A stretch of 11,899 nt of DNA, from the NCBI GenBank assembly GCA_021848765.1, contig JAJZTU010000082.1:1-11899 (forward strand). The letters run 5' to 3'. Position numbers and translations under genes: made by a program. Every line of letters starts with the position of its first letter. Position 1 is the stretch's first letter. This document shows positions 6,812 to 11,899 of the stretch, one piece after another. The DNA comes from Bacillota bacterium. Lineage in GTDB: Bacteria; Bacillota; GCA-003054495; Carboxydocellales; JAJZTU01. The notes below the pieces were generated by a model, which was given only the letters and a program-made list of their open reading frames with translations, searched no databases and had not been told where the DNA came from.

Positions 6812-7195
6812 ACAGTGAAAAACCGTAATGGAACGGAGAAAAAAGTAGCAGAATATGCATTAAATGTTCAATGTAGCTGGAGAATTACACAAGAATATGA
6901 AATATTGGTTGCGTCAGGAGATATATATCTACCAAGTAAAAGATTTAACGGGGCAGAAGAAGAGTTTAAATGGGATATTCAGGGAATGAACCGATCCGAT
7001 GAACGCTTAAAAGAATTTTTTAAGACATTAAAATCGGACATTTTTGTTTGGCCTCTTTTTCTACCAGAACAGAAGTTTGAATTATTACGACAGCGCCGGG
7101 CAAATAGACCGGGTGCTCGTATTTCTCCTGCCAGTCGGAAGAAATCCAAGACAGTGTTTTGCAAATTTTATCGAAAAAATTGCGATGCTGAATAG
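6812..7195 (+). pseudogene. Truncated remnant of an uncharacterised small protein gene
   Basis: The protein-like part is about 6812-7051: KNRNGTEKKVAEYALNVQCS, WRITQEYEILVASGDIYLPS and FKWDIQGMNRSDERLKEFF. It resembles small Firmicute hypotheticals with a Y-x-L-x-V-Q-C-x-W-R-I ... S-x-D-x-Y ... W-D-x-Q-G-x-N ... F-F pattern. The nearest upstream ATG (6761) lies inside the opposite-strand fragment and has no ribosome binding site. After about 7051 the frame stays open to TGA-free low-complexity sequence ending at 7195, but the reading no longer looks like the family. The 5' end is lost at nearly the same point as that of the neighbouring - strand fragment, and the 3' end also appears degraded. 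No intact gene is seen between 6633 and 7252. Confidence 0.45.
7159..7185. promoter_or_regulatory. Candidate enhancer (upstream activating site) for the sigma-54 promoter
   Basis: TTGCAAATTTT (7159-7169) and AAAAATTGCGA (7175-7185) form an imperfect inverted repeat (9 of 11 pairs). It is centred about 43 bp upstream of the -24 GG, or about 68 bp upstream of the expected transcription start. NtrC-type activators bind such dyads upstream of sigma-54 promoters. The site is A/T-rich and could be chance. Confidence 0.3.
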
Positions 7196-7213
7196 TTACA
7201 TACGCTGTACAAA

Positions 7214-7229
7214 TGGCACGATTTTTGCT
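7214..7229 (+). promoter_or_regulatory. Sigma-54 (-24/-12) promoter of the sensor operon
   Basis: TGGCAC (7214-7219), 5 nt (GATTT), TTGCT (7225-7229): a full match to the TGGCACG-N4-TTGCW consensus, with the invariant GG and GC at the right spacing. The expected start of transcription is about 7240, just before the ribosome binding site of the binding-protein gene. An NtrC-class activator encoded in the same operon supports the call. Confidence 0.85.
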
Positions 7230-7252
7230 TTAATGGATAATAGCAAAGGGGG

Positions 7253-8251
7253 GTGGACCTGCTGAAAAGAATCATATTTTTCCTCATATTCATAATACCG
7301 GTGCTTTTTTTGACTCTCGGCCCTGACTTTAGAGTAGAACCCAAAACCCCAAAATGGACTATCGGAGTTTTGGCTGCCAGCAGCGCCAAGGCAGAAAAAA
7401 TAGCCGGTTTCCGGCGCGGCCTGCGGGATTTGGGCTTTGTTGAAGGTCAAAATATTTCCTATACCTTTTTGAATGCTCAGGGTCAGCGGGAAAAGCTATT
7501 GCCTCTGGCCAGACAATTGGTAGCAAAAAAGCCGGATGTCCTGGTGGCAACCGGGGGGGTGGAGGCTGATGCCTTAAAAAAGGCGACGGTCGCCGAAGAA
7601 ATTCCCATTGTCTTCATTGGGTCGGCGTCATCTGTAGAACGAGGTTTGGTCAAAAGCTTCCTGCAGCCCGGAACCCACATTACCGGGGTGGATAATTTTC
7701 ACGCCGAGTTAGCAGGAAAAAGGCTGGAACTTTTAAAAAAGCTGCTCCCTTCGGTCCACCGGGTAGCCGTACTCTATGACCCTGAAGTCCCGCCCGGTTA
7801 CCAAAGCCTGAAAATTGTCCGGGAAACGGCCGGAAAACTTGGGATGGAAATCGGAACAATTGAGATTAGTTCAAGGGAAGAATTGAAGGCCAAACTTAAC
7901 CCGCAAACTTTACAAGGATTTGATGCTGTTCTCCCTTTATCCAGTTTCTTGTTTGAGGCCATTTCCCATGACCTTTTGGCCCTTTCCCTGAAAAACCACC
8001 TGCCGGTGATGGCTGTTTACGGGCAGGAGGCGGATACAGGATTTTTAGCGGCCTACGGGGTTTCCATGGACAACCAGGGGTACCAGGGGGCCAGGCTGGT
8101 CGCCAAAGTTTTGTATGGTCAACAGCCGGAACAGATTCCGGTGGAAACGCCGGACAATCTGGAGTTGCTGGTTAATCTCCGTACAGCAAAGCAGTTAGGA
8201 CTCAGGCTTAATGAAACCGCATTGAGTTTCGCCAAGGTTATAATTGATTGA
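7253..8251 (+). CDS. ABC_sub_bind-type substrate-binding protein, probable ligand-presenting co-sensor
   Basis: A 332-residue extracytoplasmic binding protein of the ABC_sub_bind (PF04392) type. It has an N-terminal hydrophobic anchor or signal (about residues 6-22, KRIIFFLIFIIPVLFLT) without a lipobox Cys. Then come TIGVLAAS, FRRGLRDLGFVEGQNISYTF (family hallmark), PDVLVATGG, IPIVFIGSASSVERGLV, VHRVAVLYDPEVPPG and the C-terminal LRTAKQLGLRLNETALSFA. No permease or ATPase of its own family is present; kinase and regulator genes follow, so a role as soluble ligand receptor for the kinase is inferred, by analogy with LuxP-LuxQ-like arrangements. The start is uncertain: GTG 7253 directly abuts the G-run AAAGGGGGG (7245-7253), whereas the CTG codons at 7259 or 7262 would have normal spacing. 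All lie in the same frame. Confidence 0.85.
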   Translation: MDLLKRIIFFLIFIIPVLFLTLGPDFRVEPKTPKWTIGVLAASSAKAEKIAGFRRGLRDLGFVEGQNISYTFLNAQGQREKLLPLARQLVAKKPDVLVATGGVEADALKKATVAEEIPIVFIGSASSVERGLVKSFLQPGTHITGVDNFHAELAGKRLELLKKLLPSVHRVAVLYDPEVPPGYQSLKIVRETAGKLGMEIGTIEISSREELKAKLNPQTLQGFDAVLPLSSFLFEAISHDLLALSLKNHLPVMAVYGQEADTGFLAAYGVSMDNQGYQGARLVAKVLYGQQPEQIPVETPDNLELLVNLRTAKQLGLRLNETALSFAKVIID

Positions 8252-8314
8252 GGTATTCTGGCGGTGTAACAGCAAGGTCAGGCAACAGTAAAACCGGAAA
8301 TGAGGCAGAGGCTA

Positions 8315-10177
8315 ATGAAGGAAAAGGAAAGCATTCCCTGGTGGAATCGAATTAAGGTCAGGGTTCTGGTCTTCGGGATTATTATGTCCATCGTACCTCT
8401 GGCATCCCTGGGCTATTTCCATATCCGGGCTGCCGAGGAAGATTTGCTGGTATCCATCCATCAGCGGAATACTGATCTGGCAAATCAGGTTGCCACGGAC
8501 ATTGAGCAGCTAATTTCGGGAATTGAAGAAAAAATCGGAGCTGCCGGAAGTCTCTTTGGCAGAAAACTACTGCAAGGGGACCGGGAAACTCAGGAAAAAG
8601 TCCTCTTAACCCTATTGAGGGACGTTCCGTCTGTCGAGGACCTGAGCGTATTTGATGCTAAAGGGCAGGAAGTAGCCAGGGTATCCAGGCGGGAAGTAAT
8701 TGACGCCGGTAAATTGTCGCAGCTTCCTCCGGAACTGCTTGGTAAACAGGGGGTAGTAAAAAGCTACTTAGCTGCGGATGGGCGGACCATGGTCAGCCTG
8801 GTGATTCCTTTCCACAGCCTGCTCCCCCATCAGGTTATAGGCGGATTCTCTGTTCAGGTTAATTTACGGCCCATTATTGATGCTACTGCGGCCAGGCGTG
8901 GCGATAAGGAAGGCGTGATTTTTGTGGTCAACAGGGAGGGGAGGCTGATTGGGCATGAAGATTTCAGCCAGGTTTTACGGCAGACTCCGGTGAGCTCAAG
9001 CCTGGCTGTCCGCCGGTTTATGGAGGGAAAAGCAGCTCCGGGTGATGGACCCTTAAGATATGTATCTTTTACAGGTGAAGAAGTTTTGGGAGTTTACGCT
9101 CCCATCAAAAAGGTAGACTGGGGGGCGGTGGTGGAGATGCCTGTCCACAAAGCCTATAAGCCTATATCCTCTTTGGGTATTAAGCTGTTCCTGATTACCA
9201 TGATTATAGTGGTATTGGTGGTCATCGTAAGTATTCACTTTGCCCTGCGTTTTACCAGGCCGATTGAGGCCCTGGAACACGGGGCCAAACAGGTGGGCAA
9301 GGGGGAATTGGACCTTATTCTGCCCAGGACCACCGATGATGAAATCGGGAGGTTAGTTGAAACCTTTAACCACATGACCCGGCAGTTAAGGCTGAAGAGG
9401 GAAATGGAGGCCTACATCATTCAAACGGATAAAATGGCGGCCCTGGGGTTACTGTCCGCAGGGGTGGCCCATGAAATTAATAATCCCCTGGCTACGGTGT
9501 CGGCTTATGCGGAAGATTTACTGGAAAGAATCAATGACGAGGATATCAGGGCGCTGTACAGTTCCGGCGAACTGGCAGAATACCTGCAGGTAATCCGTAA
9601 ACAGACCGAGCGGGGAAAGAAAATTACCCGGAGCCTGCTGACTTTTGCCAGGCATCCGGCTGGTAATGTTACCGACATTAATCTCAACGAACTCCTGGAG
9701 GATACCCTGGCCCTGCTTAATTACCGGATTAAGCACCAGGGAATAGAAGTGGTCAGAGAACTGGATTCTGACCTGCCCGGGGTCAAAGGTGATATTTCCC
9801 AATTACAGCAGGTTTTACTCAATGTTATCGGCAATTCCCTGGATGCCATGGAACCGGCCGGAGGACGGCTTACCCTTGTTACAGCACAAAAACAAGACAG
9901 TGTGGTACTTGAAATTATTGATACCGGAACAGGCATTGCCGGGGAGGAAATGGAGAAAGTATTTAACCCTTTCTATACCACCAAGCCGGTAGGCAAAGGG
10001 ACCGGGCTTGGGTTATCCATCTGCTACGGTATTGTCAAAGAGATGCAGGGGAATATTCAAATCAGCAGTGAAGCGGGAAGTGGGACAACAGTAAGGATTG
10101 TTTTGCCTGTATCTTCTGTGGCTGTGGGAAAGGAAGGTGAGGAAAATGAAGGAGCAGGTCAAGGTTTTAATAGTTGA
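8315..10177 (+). CDS. Membrane sensor histidine kinase (Cache-HAMP-HisKA-HATPase)
   Basis: A 620-residue sensor kinase of the NtrB/DctB-like class. Domains in order: TM1 about 16-36; an extracytoplasmic double-Cache-like sensor about 40-285 (with VEDLSVFDAKGQEVARVSR and IFVVNREGRLIGH); TM2 about 289-311; HAMP about 312-362; HisKA with phospho-acceptor H386 in AGVAHEINNPLA; and HATPase_c with N-box QVLLNVIGNSLDA (N503, N507), G1 DTGTG (536-540), F-box NPFYTTK (551-557) and G2 GKGTGLGLS (560-568). All catalytic elements are intact. I start at ATG 8315, which has GAGG 9 nt upstream; an in-frame ATG at 8300 has no clear ribosome binding site. It lies 63 nt after the binding-protein gene and overlaps the regulator gene by 32 nt, so the two are very likely co-translated. 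Confidence 0.95.
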   Translation: MKEKESIPWWNRIKVRVLVFGIIMSIVPLASLGYFHIRAAEEDLLVSIHQRNTDLANQVATDIEQLISGIEEKIGAAGSLFGRKLLQGDRETQEKVLLTLLRDVPSVEDLSVFDAKGQEVARVSRREVIDAGKLSQLPPELLGKQGVVKSYLAADGRTMVSLVIPFHSLLPHQVIGGFSVQVNLRPIIDATAARRGDKEGVIFVVNREGRLIGHEDFSQVLRQTPVSSSLAVRRFMEGKAAPGDGPLRYVSFTGEEVLGVYAPIKKVDWGAVVEMPVHKAYKPISSLGIKLFLITMIIVVLVVIVSIHFALRFTRPIEALEHGAKQVGKGELDLILPRTTDDEIGRLVETFNHMTRQLRLKREMEAYIIQTDKMAALGLLSAGVAHEINNPLATVSAYAEDLLERINDEDIRALYSSGELAEYLQVIRKQTERGKKITRSLLTFARHPAGNVTDINLNELLEDTLALLNYRIKHQGIEVVRELDSDLPGVKGDISQLQQVLLNVIGNSLDAMEPAGGRLTLVTAQKQDSVVLEIIDTGTGIAGEEMEKVFNPFYTTKPVGKGTGLGLSICYGIVKEMQGNIQISSEAGSGTTVRIVLPVSSVAVGKEGEENEGAGQGFNS

Positions 10178-11486
10178 TGATGAAGAAAGTTTTCGGGACT
10201 TGCTGGTCCACCGTTTCAGCAGGAAGGGTTACCAGGTAAAAGGGGCCGGGACGGGAGCGGATGCCCTGCAGGCCCTGAAGGAAGAGGCCTTCCAGGTAGC
10301 TGTTTTTGATATTAAAATGCCTGAAATGGACGGAATTGAACTGCTCCAACGGGCGAGACAAATGGAAGAAAATCTTCAGGTGATTATGCTTACCGGTCAC
10401 GGTACCACCGAATCCGCTATTGAGGCTATGAAAATGGGGGCCTATGACTATTTGCTCAAACCCTGCGACTTGAAAGAACTGGAAATTACCCTTCAAAAAG
10501 CTCATGAGAAGAGGATGCTGCTGGAAGAAAACTCGGGGCTGAAAGAGGTTTTGCGGAGGGACAGAAGTTCCAGGCTGCCGGTAGGGAAAAGTAAAGCCAT
10601 AACCAGGGTCCTGGAATTGACTAAACGCGTGGCTGCTTCCGATACGCCGGTACTGATTGAGGGAGAAAGCGGTACCGGCAAGGAGCTGATTGTCAGCGCC
10701 ATCCATCACTGGAGCGGCAGGGCCCAACAACCATTGGTTGCCGTTAACTCAGGGGCCTTGCCGGGACAACTCCTGGAAAGCGAACTCTTCGGGCATGAAA
10801 AGGGCGCTTTTACAGGGGCTGTGACCCAGAAAAAGGGGCTGATCGAAAGCGCTCACCGGGGGACGCTTTTTTTGGATGAAATTGGGGAGATGGAATTAGG
10901 ATTACAGGTCAAACTGCTGCGTTTTCTGGAGACCGGTGAGTTCCGGAGAGTGGGGGATGTCCGCCTGCGTAAGGTGGATGTCCGGGTTGTGGCAGCTACC
11001 AACCGTAACCTGGAGGAGGAGATTGCCAAAGGAAATTTTCGGGAAGACCTGTATTACCGGCTGAATGTCATCAGGATAGTCGTTCCCCCCTTACGGGAGC
11101 GCAAAGAAGACATCCCTGTGCTGGTAGAGCATTTTTTGGGCAAATCCGGAGGGGCAATTAACAAGGAGCTTACTCCTGAGGCCATGGACGCCCTGATGAG
11201 ATATGACTACCCGGGGAATGTCCGTGAACTTTTTAATATCCTGGAACGGGGTATGCTGCTTAGTACGGGGGATAAGATTCAGGAGGAAGATCTCTTTGGT
11301 TGTATTGCCGGGGACAGAGCACCGGAAATCTATACCCTTGAGGAAATGGAAAAACGGCATATCAATCAGGTCCTGCGGAGGGTCCACTGGAATAAAACCC
11401 AAGCGGCAGAACTGCTGGGAATCAGCGTGCGCAACCTGTACCGAAAAATTGAGGCCTATCAACTACGGGAAGAAGACCAACAGTGA
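10146..11486 (+). CDS. NtrC-class sigma-54-dependent response regulator
   Basis: A 446-residue transcriptional activator. The receiver domain (1-120) has D11/D12, phospho-acceptor D55 (VFDIKMPEMDG), T83 (MLTGHG) and K105 (YLLKPCD). The central AAA+ domain (about 145-375) has Walker A GESGTGKE (173-180), the sigma-54-contacting GAFTGA loop (220-225), Walker B GTLFLDEIGE (239-248) and FREDLYYRLNV. The C-terminal Fis-type HTH_8 (about 400-440) reads NKTQAAELLGISVRNLYRKI. The start ATG 10146 has AAGGTGAGG just upstream; a longer frame from 10098 is only kinase-gene sequence. It overlaps the kinase gene by 32 nt (cognate pair). Likely targets are the two sigma-54 promoters at 7214 and 11664, and perhaps the liv operon. 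Those targets are inferred. Confidence 0.97.
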   Translation: MKEQVKVLIVDDEESFRDLLVHRFSRKGYQVKGAGTGADALQALKEEAFQVAVFDIKMPEMDGIELLQRARQMEENLQVIMLTGHGTTESAIEAMKMGAYDYLLKPCDLKELEITLQKAHEKRMLLEENSGLKEVLRRDRSSRLPVGKSKAITRVLELTKRVAASDTPVLIEGESGTGKELIVSAIHHWSGRAQQPLVAVNSGALPGQLLESELFGHEKGAFTGAVTQKKGLIESAHRGTLFLDEIGEMELGLQVKLLRFLETGEFRRVGDVRLRKVDVRVVAATNRNLEEEIAKGNFREDLYYRLNVIRIVVPPLRERKEDIPVLVEHFLGKSGGAINKELTPEAMDALMRYDYPGNVRELFNILERGMLLSTGDKIQEEDLFGCIAGDRAPEIYTLEEMEKRHINQVLRRVHWNKTQAAELLGISVRNLYRKIEAYQLREEDQQ

Positions 11487-11539
11487 GTGGAACAGTGATT
11501 ATTTATTGAGCTTTGGCATGGTGATTATAAAAGTCCTGC

Positions 11540-11583
11540 AACCATGACATTTTGTCAAAAGCTGCTGACAAAATGTCATGGTT
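11540..11583 (+). terminator. Intrinsic terminator of the sensor operon
   Basis: A perfect 18-bp stem (AACCATGACATTTTGTCA at 11540-11557 with 11566-11583) and an 8-nt loop are followed by TTTTATTATC. It isolates the sensor operon from the next gene, which has its own sigma-54 promoter. A small ORF spanning this site (11544-11741) is not a credible gene. Confidence 0.92.
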
Positions 11584-11606
11584 TTTTATTATCTTCTGCC
11601 TGCATT

Positions 11607-11638
11607 GCCGGCTTAAATGGCTGGATTGCTAATCCGGC
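11607..11638. promoter_or_regulatory. Candidate enhancer (upstream activating site) for the downstream sigma-54 promoter
   Basis: GCCGGCTTA (11607-11615) and TAATCCGGC (11630-11638) form an inverted repeat with 8 of 9 pairs and a 14-bp centre. Its centre is about 43 bp upstream of the -24 GG, the same offset as the dyad upstream of the 7214 promoter. Binding by the NtrC-class regulator is inferred only. Confidence 0.35.
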
Positions 11639-11663
11639 GCGGGCTTTAAGTCCTTGTGAAGTT

Positions 11664-11679
11664 TGGCACGTTCCTTGCT
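11664..11679 (+). promoter_or_regulatory. Sigma-54 (-24/-12) promoter of the Fe-S protein gene
   Basis: TGGCAC (11664-11669), 5 nt (GTTCC), TTGCT (11675-11679): a full match to TGGCACG-N4-TTGCW. The expected transcription start is about 11690, leaving roughly 50 nt of leader before the ATG. It lies between the terminator of the sensor operon and the next gene, right behind a sigma-54 activator gene. Confidence 0.87.
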
Positions 11680-11740
11680 TAAAGGTAAAAGCAGTAGAAG
11701 AACCTGCGACCAGGCGTAAAATTTCCGGGGAGGAACAATG

Positions 11741-11899
11741 ATGAACTTTTTTGGTATCTTAGAAAATGTGCTGCAGGAACCCCAGATTCAATTTGACTCT
11801 ACAAAATGCCGGAAAACGAAATATGCTGAATATGTTTGTGATGAGTGCATCAAGGTCTGTCCTTTACAAGCTATAGAAAATTCCTGCCCAATTGAGGTT
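11741..11899 (+). CDS. Ferredoxin-like 4Fe-4S protein (3' partial)
   Basis: The 53 visible residues begin MNFFGILENVLQEP and run off the right edge. Cysteines at 23, 33, 36, 40 and 49 include C-x2-C-x3-C-P (CDECIKVCPLQAI), the typical end of a 4Fe-4S ferredoxin-type motif, with C23 possibly supplying a fourth ligand. The first cluster is therefore unusually spaced; a second CxxCxxC motif may follow outside the window. I start at the second of two adjacent ATGs because GGAGG (11729-11733) lies 7 nt before it; ATG 11738 is the alternative. Its sigma-54 promoter suggests control by the upstream two-component system. The electron-transfer partner is unknown. Confidence 0.75.
   Translation, partial: MNFFGILENVLQEPQIQFDSTKCRKTKYAEYVCDECIKVCPLQAIENSCPIEV

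Noticed and set aside
7044..7265. A + strand 73-codon ORF before the sensor operon
   Set aside because: It runs across the sigma-54 promoter and the ribosome binding site of the next gene and shows no recognisable protein pattern.
4813..8262. The 12-mer AGGTATTCTGGC occurs at 4813-4824 and 8251-8262, possible island-flanking direct repeat
   Set aside because: Matches of this length are expected by chance in a 12-kb window, and the second copy lies inside the sensor operon rather than at the island border.
11544..11741. A + strand 65-codon ORF after the regulator gene
   Set aside because: It begins inside the terminator stem and covers the second sigma-54 promoter; no ribosome binding site or family resemblance.

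Overview
The window reads like a chromosomal piece of a Gram-positive, anaerobic Firmicute, probably a Clostridia/Peptococcaceae-type organism. The reasons are strong AGGAGG-type ribosome binding sites, U-tailed intrinsic terminators, a sigma-54 activator with matching -24/-12 promoters, and an iron-sulphur protein at the right edge. The genus cannot be fixed from the sequence alone.

Region 1 (1-4800, + strand) is a branched-chain amino-acid-type (HAAT family) ABC uptake operon. It holds a substrate-binding protein cut by the window edge, then the permeases LivH and LivM and the ATPases LivG and LivF. A GC-rich hairpin without a U-tract lies between the binding-protein gene and livH. A 15-bp-stem terminator that should work in both directions closes the operon.

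Region 2 (about 4800-7100, mostly - strand) is a visibly more AT-rich accessory island. Read on the - strand it holds a DinJ/RelB-like antitoxin and a YafQ-like RNase toxin overlapping by 11 nt, with a promoter and a perfect palindromic operator. These are followed by a 342-aa membrane protein with a roughly 90-residue Gly/Ala-rich core. The start codon of that gene sits in the 9-nt loop of a perfect 17-bp inverted repeat whose stem contains its Shine-Dalgarno sequence. To the right are two gene remnants of opposite orientation that both lose their 5' ends at the same point near 6810-6815.

Region 3 (about 7150-11600, + strand) is a sensory operon: an orphan ABC_sub_bind-type substrate-binding protein, a membrane histidine kinase with a Cache-like sensor domain, and an NtrC-class sigma-54-dependent response regulator. 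A perfect TGGCAC-N5-TTGCT sigma-54 promoter precedes it and an 18-bp-stem terminator closes it. A second perfect sigma-54 promoter follows at 11664-11679, in front of a ferredoxin-like Fe-S protein gene that runs off the right edge. The simplest reading is that the binding protein presents a ligand to the kinase, the kinase phosphorylates the regulator, and the regulator activates its own operon and the downstream Fe-S gene, perhaps also the liv operon, whose promoter lies outside the window. The ligand is unknown.
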